From an uncultured Clostridia bacterium (GTDB lineage Bacteria > Bacillota > Clostridia > Christensenellales > UBA1242), in the NCBI GenBank assembly GCA_947626155.1, contig CANQRC010000006.1, positions 1 through 31,605 of the forward strand: DNA of 31,605 bases, written 5' to 3'. The stretch's first letter is position 1. The number at the start of each line of letters is the position of its first letter. The notes below the pieces were generated by a model. It saw only the letters and a list, made by a program, of their open reading frames with translations, had not been told where the DNA came from and made no database searches. Shown one piece after another: positions 14,168 through 21,205 of the stretch. The position numbers and the translations under genes are program-made.

Positions 14168-15105
14168 GCCTTGACCTCCTCTTTAAAATAAGGGGCAAGG
14201 TCGGCAAAAATTTTGTCAGCCTTTTTGTTTATGAAGCCAGCGCTGTAAACCGCAAGCCCTCTTTTGGTGATAAATCTCACAATTTGGGCTGTAAGTTGTT
14301 CGTCGGCGTCAAACAATATTTTTCGGTCTAAAATTTTAACTTTGAGAAAGAAGTTTTCCATTATAAGTTTGCCAATATAGTGTGGATATTTCACTTTTAC
14401 ATAAGCAAAAGTTGTGCCAGCAGTTATGCTGTTTGTTTCCTCTTTTGTCATGGTGTTTTTGATAACTCTATTTTCCATGAAAATAAAGCTGTCACACTCC
14501 TCTTCAATTTCTTCAAGATTTTGGGAGGTGATGACAACTGCTGTGCCATTGTTTCTAGCGTCTTTGATAAGTTGTTTTACCTGATACAAGTTTTGTTTTG
14601 GAAGACTCTTAAAAGGCTCGTCCAAAAAGAGGATTTTTGGCTTTGTCATAAACGCAATTGCAAGAGACATAAGTTTTTTCTCGAAATAAGAGAGGAACAA
14701 AACTTTTGTCTTTGCCTTTTTTTCAAGCCCAAATTGTTTTAAAACATCCAAAACTTTTTCTTTTTTGAAGTCGGGATTTAACATTGCCACATATTTAACA
14801 TTTTCATAAACTGATTGATATTTGAAAAAGGCAGGAGGGTCAAGGCAGGTGCTGACCTTAGTGAGGATTTTTTTATCATAAAAAATATCTTTTCCAAGCA
14901 AAAAAACTTGCCCGGCGCTTATTGGAAGTGTGCCAGAGGCAGCCTTAATAAGGCTTGTTTTTCCTGATTTTTTTTCGCCAATAACGCCAAGGCATTCGCC
15001 CTCTTTTAGGGTTAGGTTGGCATTTTTAACAAGGAAACGGTCCTTAATCAAAACTGACAAATTTTTTATTTCTAAAACAACATTATCTTCTCTATCTTCG
15101 CTCAT
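14164..15105 (-). CDS. ABC transporter ATPase with degenerate signature and switch motifs
   Basis: The 313-residue protein has a Walker A GEKKSGKTS (43-51) and Walker B PKILFLDEP (156-164), and belongs with the ATPases of ABC-2 exporters. Two canonical positions are altered: the signature LSGGQ is LSYFEKK (138-144), and the switch histidine is Q195 in TSQNLEE. A C-terminal accessory region (about 215-313) is present, as in drug- and bacteriocin-export ATPases. It is coupled to the permease gene by overlap. No ribosome site precedes the ATG; a TTGACT-17-TATAAT promoter ends 6 nt upstream, so its mRNA is predicted to be leaderless. Catalysis may be slow or need a partner subunit. Confidence 0.87.
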   Translation of the reverse strand: MSEDREDNVVLEIKNLSVLIKDRFLVKNANLTLKEGECLGVIGEKKSGKTSLIKAASGTLPISAGQVFLLGKDIFYDKKILTKVSTCLDPPAFFKYQSVYENVKYVAMLNPDFKKEKVLDVLKQFGLEKKAKTKVLFLSYFEKKLMSLAIAFMTKPKILFLDEPFKSLPKQNLYQVKQLIKDARNNGTAVVITSQNLEEIEEECDSFIFMENRVIKNTMTKEETNSITAGTTFAYVKVKYPHYIGKLIMENFFLKVKILDRKILFDADEQLTAQIVRFITKRGLAVYSAGFINKKADKIFADLAPYFKEEVKA

Positions 15106-15111
15106 ATGATT

Positions 15112-15140
15112 ATTATATCAAATACATCAAAAAAAGTCAA
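15112..15140 (-). promoter_or_regulatory. Promoter predicted to give a leaderless ABC-operon mRNA
   Basis: On the minus strand, TTGACT (15135-15140), 17-bp spacer, TATAAT (15112-15117), then six bases (AATCAT) and the ATG at 15105. Transcription would start on the A of the ATG. The six bases contain no Shine-Dalgarno. Confidence 0.8.
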
Positions 15141-15194
15141 CAATGTTTTTTGTGACTTTGATTGTTTTTCTTTTAAACTTGGAAAATGCAAGAT

Positions 15195-15243
15195 GTGGTG
15201 TATTATGCATTGCATAACACCACAATATATGGTGTATTATGCA
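15195..15243. repeat. Palindromic repeat, second locus, with an extra half-site
   Basis: GTGGTGTATTATGCA (15195-15209) and TGCATAACACCAC (15211-15223) form the same palindrome as at 415-449, with two bases missing from one arm. A third half, ATATGGTGTATTATGCA (15227-15243), follows directly and ends 2 nt before the stop codon (15246-15248) of the minus-strand DUF4364 gene. The remaining 15141-15194 is AT-rich with nothing else visible. Confidence 0.78.
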
Positions 15244-15245
15244 AG

Positions 15246-15779
15246 TTAGTCGGTGTTTATGAGGCTGTCAAAAATGTGTTCATAGATGTTTGGCGCAGAC
15301 TGTTTCCACTTCTTGCACGCCTCTTCTGCCGCTTGTCTTGTTGGCGCTTTTATGTTTATCTCAAAAAGCGGAGTGCTTATTAAGCTTTCATAAATTCTCA
15401 GCGTTACAAGATAAGAGCCGTCGTCGGCGTCTGTGTAATTTGCATAATATTCCTGAGCCTGTTTGATTGAAAGCCTGTTTGCCTTGCTGTATTGGGTTAT
15501 TTCATCCCTCAAATTGGCTGGGATTCGCTTGTAAAAATATGAAAGGCACTCTCTTCCCTCAAAGGTGAGGCTGTAGCGCATTTCCTTTTCTTTGCACTCT
15601 GTTTTGTAGATGAGTTTTGCCTCGGTGAGTTGATACAAAAGGTCTAGGCAATCCATATAATTTATCCAACTGTTTTTGACCGAACATATTTCAATGATAG
15701 AACTTTCTGTCAGCGGCATCTCCATTTTGTCTAGGCAGAAAAGTATTATCAACTTGTTTGTAACTGCATCATAATCCAT
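15246..15779 (-). CDS. DUF4364-family winged-helix protein
   Basis: The 177-residue protein fits DUF4364, a Clostridia-enriched family of probable transcriptional regulators. The N-terminal KLIILFCLDKMEMPLTESSI (9-28), a helix-turn-helix-like part (NYMDCLDLLYQLTEAKLI, about 40-57), a wing with MRYSLTFEGRECLSYF (about 67-82) and RIPANLRDEITQY (85-97) are characteristic, and the C-terminal half is a small alpha/beta domain (SYLVTLRIYE). AAGGA lies upstream of the ATG. It has its own promoter, and its 3' end abuts a dispersed palindrome. Its regulated genes are unknown. Confidence 0.83.
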   Translation of the reverse strand: MDYDAVTNKLIILFCLDKMEMPLTESSIIEICSVKNSWINYMDCLDLLYQLTEAKLIYKTECKEKEMRYSLTFEGRECLSYFYKRIPANLRDEITQYSKANRLSIKQAQEYYANYTDADDGSYLVTLRIYESLISTPLFEINIKAPTRQAAEEACKKWKQSAPNIYEHIFDSLINTD

Positions 15780-15802
15780 ATTTTTTTATCCTTCTTGCTC
15801 AA

Positions 15803-15831
15803 AGAATAGCATTTTTTTTGAAAAAAATCAA
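15803..15831 (-). promoter_or_regulatory. Promoter of the DUF4364 gene
   Basis: On the minus strand, TTGATT (15826-15831), 17-bp spacer, TATTCT (15803-15808). It is divergent from the next promoter. Confidence 0.65.
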
Positions 15832-15858
15832 TTTTTTTATGCTCATTTGCAAATTTAT

Positions 15859-15886
15859 TTGATTTTTTATTTAATTATGTTAAAAT
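15859..15886 (+). promoter_or_regulatory. Promoter of the gene at 15907
   Basis: TTGATT (15859-15864), 16-bp spacer, TAAAAT (15881-15886). It lies inside the upstream open frame that could extend the gene to 15847, so the ATG at 15907 with GGAGG is the real start. Confidence 0.68.
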
Positions 15887-15906
15887 GTTTTAGGTGTGGA
15901 GGTTTT

Positions 15907-16734
15907 ATGGAAGCAGAAAATATTCTTGACGTTGAAAGATTTGTTGTGGCGTGCAATGACGTTCTTACGGGCAAGTTTTTGGATTTAAACAAAAGGCTTG
16001 ACAAATTTTTGGCGGTCATGACAAAAAGTGATGATATTTTGAATTTGCTTGGGGATTGTCTCCAAGATTTTAATGATGAACTTGAATTTTCCAAGGCTTT
16101 TTCTGTTGACAAAAAGTCGGGCGCAGTGAGGCTTGCGCTTCCAAGCGAGGACGAAAAGAGGCTTGCCTTGTGCGTGACAATTTTCAATGATTTGATAAGC
16201 GACAAACTTAATGTAAATCAATTTTTGGAAACCTATTTTAAAGACAGCAAGTTGACGCCAACTCAAAATTTTTTGGATAAGATTGTTAAGCCTTTTAGAG
16301 ATTGCATTTGCAAGGCTTTTGAGCTTCCAACAAACCTGACGGCGGAGGATGTTGTTCGCCATGAGAACGAACAAGCGCCAAAAGCGGAGGTTAAAGAAGA
16401 GGCCGCGCCAGAGGAAGAGGAATTTCCTCAGCAGAACAAACTTTTTGAAGACATTGTGAAAGACTGCAATCAAATTTTGTCCATTTTGAAGTTTGAAAAG
16501 AAGAGAACTGACGTTTTGGATGACGTTGAGTTTGTGACAAATTCAGTTATTAAGGCGTGCGAAAGAAAGGACCTTATGGTTGTAAACGGGCTTGTGATTG
16601 GGCTTAATTATGTTTCAAAAAAGTTTAGAAATGTTAGGGCGGTTGTTCAAAATTTAAACGACATTATCTATGATTATTATGAATTTTTGGCTGGCGAGGC
16701 GGAAAATAATCAAGAAAATGGCGAAAATTTGTAA
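15907..16734 (+). CDS. Unknown helical protein with acidic linker
   Basis: I do not recognise this 275-residue soluble protein. It appears to consist of two helical modules (about 5-150 and 175-262) joined by a Glu/Pro/Ala-rich linker (about 152-175). It has no signal peptide or membrane helix. The helical repeats, such as DVERFVVACNDVLTGKFLDL at the start and DIVKDCNQILSILKFEKKR in the second module, look loosely alike, so an internal duplication is possible. ATG 15907 follows GGAGG by four bases. The 62-bp gap to the next gene has no obvious terminator. Confidence 0.75.
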   Translation: MEAENILDVERFVVACNDVLTGKFLDLNKRLDKFLAVMTKSDDILNLLGDCLQDFNDELEFSKAFSVDKKSGAVRLALPSEDEKRLALCVTIFNDLISDKLNVNQFLETYFKDSKLTPTQNFLDKIVKPFRDCICKAFELPTNLTAEDVVRHENEQAPKAEVKEEAAPEEEEFPQQNKLFEDIVKDCNQILSILKFEKKRTDVLDDVEFVTNSVIKACERKDLMVVNGLVIGLNYVSKKFRNVRAVVQNLNDIIYDYYEFLAGEAENNQENGENL

Positions 16735-16761
16735 AAAATTGTGTTTATTTTGCGTTTTTGT

Positions 16762-16790
16762 TTGGTAAGTAGCCAATTTTGTGGTATCAT
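16762..16790 (+). promoter_or_regulatory. Promoter predicted to give a leaderless mRNA
   Basis: TTGGTA (16762-16767), 17-bp spacer, TATCAT (16785-16790), then six bases (AGAAAT) and ATG 16797. No ribosome site precedes the ATG. Confidence 0.68.
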
Positions 16791-16796
16791 AGAAAT

Positions 16797-17516
16797 ATGA
16801 AAGTGAAAGGTTGGGATCTTGTAAAATATATTGTTTCGGGCCTGCTTGCATGTGGCATTCTTGGCACATTTATTTATGTTTGCCTCAAAGGTGACTTAGA
16901 ACACAACATTCTCTCTTGGAGCTGCGTGATTGCGTGCTTTGTTTTGTCTTTGCTGTTTGTAAAATTCAAATCTCCAAGCGTTTGTATCACTCTTGGGCTT
17001 GCCGCAAGTGCCGCCGCTGACTATTTTCTTATGTATAACATACAAAAAACCAGCGAAAAAGAAATTATGATTGCGCTTTACATCCTCTGCGGCGTTCAAT
17101 TCTTCTATTTCCTTTACACAATGCTGCAAAACAAAAGCATTGCAGGAAAGGTTGTAAACATTGCACTGAGGGTGGCGGCTTGCCTTTGCTTGTATTTCAT
17201 CTTGCCAAAATCTTACACTCTTGGCACAAGAGAAATTGTGGCCTTGATGTATTATGCAAACCTGTTTGTCACATTTTTGGAACTTATCTTCCACTTGAAG
17301 TCAAATTTAATCTTGGCGTTTGGAATGCTTTTGCTGCTTGTGAGCAACTTCTGGCTGGGAATGGCGTTTGAGGGCGCACTGCTCTTCAAGTTGCCTCTTG
17401 AATTTGTTGAAATTTTCTTAAAATATGACGTTCACCTGTGGCTTTATATTCCTGCCTTGCTTGTGATTGCGCTTGGCTCAATTTACAACTTGACTTTTAA
17501 GAAAAAAGAAAACTAA
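16797..17516 (+). CDS. Eight-TM membrane protein, possibly YhhN/TMEM86-like
   Basis: The 239-residue protein has about eight hydrophobic helices and a basic C-terminus (FKKKEN). The arrangement LAASAAADYFLMYN (second helix pair) followed by a QFFYFLYTM helix recalls the YhhN/TMEM86 family of lysoplasmalogenase-like proteins, in which an Asp lies at the end of a helix and a hydrophobic GxxxF helix follows. That match is weak. The ATG at 16797 is chosen because the -10 box ends 6 nt before it; an upstream in-frame start at 16779 would lie inside the promoter. It ends in the terminator that also carries the leuS promoter. Confidence 0.65.
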   Translation: MKVKGWDLVKYIVSGLLACGILGTFIYVCLKGDLEHNILSWSCVIACFVLSLLFVKFKSPSVCITLGLAASAAADYFLMYNIQKTSEKEIMIALYILCGVQFFYFLYTMLQNKSIAGKVVNIALRVAACLCLYFILPKSYTLGTREIVALMYYANLFVTFLELIFHLKSNLILAFGMLLLLVSNFWLGMAFEGALLFKLPLEFVEIFLKYDVHLWLYIPALLVIALGSIYNLTFKKKEN

Positions 17517-17521
17517 TTTTC

Positions 17522-17567
17522 TTGACAAAATGAGAACTTGTTTGCTAAAATGTAAACAAGTTTTTTT
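17522..17567 (+). promoter_or_regulatory. Terminator hairpin with the leuS promoter -10 in its loop
   Basis: AACTTGTTT (17535-17543) and AAACAAGTT (17554-17562) form a 9-bp stem followed by a T-run to 17567, a terminator for the gene ending at 17516. The 10-nt loop GCTAAAATGT holds TAAAAT (17546-17551), which pairs at 18 bp with TTGACA (17522-17527) as the leuS promoter. The layout and the core TTTGCTAAAATGTAAA are the same as in the module ahead of the DegV gene. Confidence 0.75.
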
Positions 17568-17579
17568 ATGTGAGGGGTT

Positions 17580-19997
17580 ATGAATTACGATTTTAGGGCT
17601 ATTGAAAAAAAATGGCAAAAATATTGGGACGAGAACAAGTGTTTTAGGGCAGTTGACTTTCACCCTACAAAGCCAAAATATTATGTTTTGTATGAATTTC
17701 CAAATGTGAGTGGGGGAAACCTGCATATGGGGCATATGAAAGGCACGATTCCGGCGGACGCGCTTGCAAGATATAAGCGCTTCAACGGCTTTAATGTGCT
17801 TTTTCCTATTGGTGGAGACGCTTTTGGGCTTCCTGCTGAAAACGCGGCTATCAAAAAGGGAATTGACCCTCACGATTTTGTTCGCGACGGCATGAAAAAG
17901 TTTGAGGAGCAGTTTAAAACTTTGGGAATGTCTTTTGACTATGACCGAACAATTTGCACCAGCGACCCAGAATATTATAAGTGGACGCAGTGGATTTTTC
18001 TTCAACTTTTAAAAAATGGCAAGGCTTACAAGAAAAAGGGCGTTGTCAACTTTTGTCCAAACTGCCAAACTGTGCTTTCAAACGAAGATAGTCAGGGCGG
18101 AAAATGTGACAGGTGCGGCGGAGATGTTGTTCAAAAAGAGCGCAATGTTTGGTTTTTGAAAATGAGAGATTATTGCGAAAAAATGCTTGAAAACATAGAC
18201 CGAATTGACATGGCGGAAAGTTTGAAAGAGGCTCAGCGCAATTGGATTGGAAAAAGCGAAGGGATGCAAGTGACCTTCGATATTGTGGACGAGGCAGGAA
18301 AGAGGCTTGGAAGCTTTGACATTTTCACAACTTGCATCGAAACAATTTATGGAATAACTTTCATGGTGCTTGCGCCAGAAAATGAGGTTGTGGACAAACT
18401 TCAAAAACATATCAAAAACTTTGACGAAGTGGCCTCTTACAGGCAAAAAACCGCTTTGAGGAGTGAGTTCGACCGAATTTCTGACCAAAAAGAGAAGACG
18501 GGATGTGTGCTTGAGGGCGTGTTTGCCGTCAGCCCAGTGAATGGCAAAAAAGTGCCAATTTATCTTGCCGATTTTGTGCTTGCGGGCTATGGCTCGGGCG
18601 CAGTTATGGCAGTTCCTGCCCACGACCAAAGGGACTATGACTTTGCAAAGGCGTTCAACATCCCAATCATTCAAGTTATTGAGGGCGACTGCTCCAAGGC
18701 GGCAGTTGAGAAAAAAGAATATCTTGAAAAGAACAGCAAAATGCTCAATTCTGCCGAATTTACAGGACTTAATGTGCGCGAGGCGAAGAGGAAAATTGCC
18801 GAGAAAGTGATTAAATTGGGCGTTGGCAAAAAGACCACAAATTACAAGATGCAGGATTGGAGTTTCAACCGCCAGCGCTATTGGGGAGAGCCTTTCCCTG
18901 TTGTGTTCTGTGACCACTGCGGCATTGTTCCGCTTGATGAGAAGGATTTGCCGCTGATTTTGCCTGAGACAAAGGACTATTTGCCAAATACCAATGGTGA
19001 TAGCCCTATTTCGAAGATTGAAAGTTTTGTGAACTGCAAATGTCCAAAGTGCGGCAGGGACGCAAAGAGAGAAATTGACACCATGCCAAACTGGGCGGGC
19101 AGCAGTTGGTATTGGCTTAGATATTGCGACCCTCACAACGACAATGCGCTTGCTGACTTTGACAAACTTAAATATTGGGGAAGTGTGGATTGTTACACTG
19201 GCGGAACTGAACACATCACGCGCCATGTGCTTTACTCATTCTTTTGGCAGAACTTTTTATATGATATTGGCGCCGTGCCAACTCGCGACCCATTCATAAG
19301 AAAAATGGGGAGCGGCCTCATCCTTGACGACACGGGCAGAAAGATGAGCAAAAGTTCAGCAAACGGCGTTTCTCCCCTTGAAGTCATTGAAAAATATGGC
19401 ACGGACGTTGCAAGAATGCACGTGCATTTTCTTGGCGGCTATGAGGACAACACGCCTTGGACCTATGACGGAATAACGGGGATTGTTGCGTTTTTGGACA
19501 AAGTTTGGGCGCTCCAAGATATGATTAAAGAGGGCGAGGTCAGCAAGGCCCACATTTATGACCTTAACAGGCTTATCAAAAAAGTGGGCGAGGACTATGA
19601 AAACCTCAAACTTAACACAATTATCTCTTCGCTTATGATTTTCATTAAGAAAGTGAGGGATGACGGCTTTATCACAAAAGAGGAACTTCGCGCATTTTTG
19701 ATTTTGCTGAACCCTCTTGCGCCACACGTGACAAGCGAAATTTTTGAAAGAGTGTTTAAAACTCAAATTTTGGACGAACACTGGCCAAAATATGACGAAA
19801 AATATCTTCAAGAGGATGTAATTCAAATTCCAATTCAAATAAACGGAAAACTTGCAAAAGTTGTGGCTATGCCAACAAATTTGACGCAGGAGCAGATGGT
19901 TGAATATATAAAGAGCAACTATCCAAATCTTGTGGCTGGCTTTGAAATTAAGAAAGTCATCTACATTCCAAACAAAATTGTGAATATCATAAAATAA
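17580..19997 (+). CDS. leuS: Leucyl-tRNA synthetase
   Basis: LeuRS charges tRNA-Leu with leucine and hydrolyses mischarged products in its CP1 editing domain. The 805-residue protein has the class I HIGH motif as HMGH (49-52) and KMSKS (588-592). Zinc-site cysteines are CPNC/CDRC (159-179) and C444-x2-C447 with a CKCPKC-type cluster near 487, and the C-terminus is a normal anticodon/ZN region. The editing pocket keeps GYGSGAVMAVPAHDQRDYDF with D349, but the usual TTRPDT is TTCIET (250-255). GAGGGG precedes the ATG. No T-box leader fits in the 63 nt upstream, so leucine-responsive antitermination is absent. The gene is monocistronic with its own promoter and a shared terminator. Confidence 0.97.
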   Translation: MNYDFRAIEKKWQKYWDENKCFRAVDFHPTKPKYYVLYEFPNVSGGNLHMGHMKGTIPADALARYKRFNGFNVLFPIGGDAFGLPAENAAIKKGIDPHDFVRDGMKKFEEQFKTLGMSFDYDRTICTSDPEYYKWTQWIFLQLLKNGKAYKKKGVVNFCPNCQTVLSNEDSQGGKCDRCGGDVVQKERNVWFLKMRDYCEKMLENIDRIDMAESLKEAQRNWIGKSEGMQVTFDIVDEAGKRLGSFDIFTTCIETIYGITFMVLAPENEVVDKLQKHIKNFDEVASYRQKTALRSEFDRISDQKEKTGCVLEGVFAVSPVNGKKVPIYLADFVLAGYGSGAVMAVPAHDQRDYDFAKAFNIPIIQVIEGDCSKAAVEKKEYLEKNSKMLNSAEFTGLNVREAKRKIAEKVIKLGVGKKTTNYKMQDWSFNRQRYWGEPFPVVFCDHCGIVPLDEKDLPLILPETKDYLPNTNGDSPISKIESFVNCKCPKCGRDAKREIDTMPNWAGSSWYWLRYCDPHNDNALADFDKLKYWGSVDCYTGGTEHITRHVLYSFFWQNFLYDIGAVPTRDPFIRKMGSGLILDDTGRKMSKSSANGVSPLEVIEKYGTDVARMHVHFLGGYEDNTPWTYDGITGIVAFLDKVWALQDMIKEGEVSKAHIYDLNRLIKKVGEDYENLKLNTIISSLMIFIKKVRDDGFITKEELRAFLILLNPLAPHVTSEIFERVFKTQILDEHWPKYDEKYLQEDVIQIPIQINGKLAKVVAMPTNLTQEQMVEYIKSNYPNLVAGFEIKKVIYIPNKIVNIIK

Positions 19998-20021
19998 AAG
20001 GCTGAAACTAATCAGCCTTTT
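19996..20021. terminator. Shared bidirectional terminator overlapping both stop codons
   Basis: AAAAGGCTGA (19996-20005) and TCAGCCTTTT (20012-20021) form a 10-bp stem. The leuS stop overlaps the left arm (TAA 19995-19997), and the stop of the convergent nucleoside hydrolase lies in the loop (20008-20010), so its last codons are part of the stem. Confidence 0.88.
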
Positions 20022-21117
20022 GTGTTTTTCTTGTTTTAGCAGCGGAGCTTTTTTGTGCTTTTGTTGTTTTTGGGGCAACTTTTTGTGTTTTTGTTGTTTT
20101 TGTGGCAACCTTTTTTGTTGTGGCTTTTTTGCCATTTTTTTGCTTGTAAATTTGTTTATGGCTTTTTTCTTTGTGCATTCGGGCAGGGGTGTAAACCTCT
20201 GGCAGTTTAATCTCGCTCATCTCTTCAAGTTTTTTAAAGAGTAAGTTCAAAAACTTTTCCCTCTTCATGCCAACAACAATTTTAAATTGCCCTCTCAGCG
20301 TGTTGTGAGGGATTGTTTGACCGGTCTGTTCATTCACCTCAACATTTGCGCGCTTTGTTTTATACAAATGTGGGTGAGTTAAGTAATAAATTGCGGAAAT
20401 GTCGTTTGTGGCAATGCGCCTATCTTCATAATTTGGCTCCCAATAAGTTTCGAAGGTCTTTGCCAAGAATTTTCCAACATCATTTGTATTTTTAATCTGT
20501 TCCACTTGTGCCTCGGTGAAATAGCCAAGGTCTCTTCCAACGCTTGAAGGCACCATGACAATTGGCAGGCCGCTGTCTATGGTGTATTTGAAGGCAGGGG
20601 CATCAGTTCGAATATTGAAAGAGTTGTGATGAGGGTTGGATTTTATTCCATAAGGCGCTCCGCCCATCATCAGCACATTTTTAATCAAATCTTTTGCGTC
20701 AGGGTGCTTTTGAATAAGATATGCAAAGTTTGTGTGAGGCCCCAAAATAACAAAAGTTATTTCTTTTGGGTGTTGTTTCAAAACTTCATACACTGCGTCG
20801 GCGCAATCTTTCTTCAAAGCCTTGTGAGTGGTTGTTTTTGGGGGATTATATCCGCCCATTCCCTCAAAAGTGTGCAAAAAAGAGGCGTCTTCTGTGTTGT
20901 CGCTCAGCCTTTTGTGATAGCCCTCCACAACGGGGATATCTTTATGGAACATATCTAAAAGATGCAACATATTTCTTGTGGCATTTTCTATTCTAATATT
21001 CCCTTGGGCGGTGGTGATTAACTCAATTTCAAATTGAGGGTCATTCAAAACATACACAAGCGCGTTTGTGTCATCAACTCCAGGGTCGGTGTCTATTATA
21101 ACTTTAAACTTTTTCAC
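20008..21117 (-). CDS. Nucleoside hydrolase with Lys/Thr-rich C-terminal tail
   Basis: Inosine-uridine-type nucleoside hydrolases cleave the N-glycosidic bond of ribonucleosides for salvage. The Ca-binding DTDPGVDD (9-16) is intact, as are the LGPHTNFA and MGGA regions, the FNIRTDAPA substrate loop and a late ND-SA calcium ligand (ATNDISA). From about residue 320 the 369-residue protein adds a strongly basic, low-complexity tail of about 50 residues built on KTTK/AQK/ATKK repeats, not a normal part of this family; it resembles histone-like tails and may bind nucleic acid. I chose the GTG at 21117 because AGGAG (21123-21127) lies 5 nt upstream; the ATG at 21132 is at the predicted transcription start. 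Confidence 0.88.
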   Translation of the reverse strand: MKKFKVIIDTDPGVDDTNALVYVLNDPQFEIELITTAQGNIRIENATRNMLHLLDMFHKDIPVVEGYHKRLSDNTEDASFLHTFEGMGGYNPPKTTTHKALKKDCADAVYEVLKQHPKEITFVILGPHTNFAYLIQKHPDAKDLIKNVLMMGGAPYGIKSNPHHNSFNIRTDAPAFKYTIDSGLPIVMVPSSVGRDLGYFTEAQVEQIKNTNDVGKFLAKTFETYWEPNYEDRRIATNDISAIYYLTHPHLYKTKRANVEVNEQTGQTIPHNTLRGQFKIVVGMKREKFLNLLFKKLEEMSEIKLPEVYTPARMHKEKSHKQIYKQKNGKKATTKKVATKTTKTQKVAPKTTKAQKSSAAKTRKTQKAD

Positions 21118-21135
21118 ATTAACTCCTACCATCAC

Positions 21136-21164
21136 ATTATACACTTTTTTGGGAAAAAGACAAA
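21136..21164 (-). promoter_or_regulatory. Promoter of the nucleoside hydrolase
   Basis: On the minus strand, TATAAT (21136-21141) with only a weak -35 (TTTGTC, about 21159-21164). The start near 21129 excludes the longer upstream open frame. Confidence 0.5.
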
Positions 21165-21196
21165 GAAAAAACACACCTTTTTTGATGTGTTTTTAT
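21165..21196 (-). terminator. Terminator of the gene at 21206-21775
   Basis: On the minus strand ACACATC, an A-loop and GGTGTGT form a stem followed by TTTTTTC. It lies 10 bp after the stop codon. Confidence 0.8.
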
Positions 21197-21205
21197 TTTT
21201 ATTTT

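Noticed and set aside
17517..17579. T-box leader for leuS
   Set aside because: The gap is too short and has no T-box sequence; only the terminator/promoter module is present.
18078..19226. Long minus-strand open frame (382 codons) inside leuS
   Set aside because: It is fully antisense to a well-supported leuS, has no ribosome site, and its translation shows no domain. It arises from leuS codon bias.
19356..20135. Lysine/histidine-rich minus-strand frame
   Set aside because: It overlaps the leuS 3' end and the nucleoside hydrolase tail in another frame, so its repeats are a shadow of the KTTK tail.
21118..21174. Longer start for the nucleoside hydrolase
   Set aside because: The extension overlaps the TATAAT box and predicted start site; AGGAG fits the GTG at 21117.
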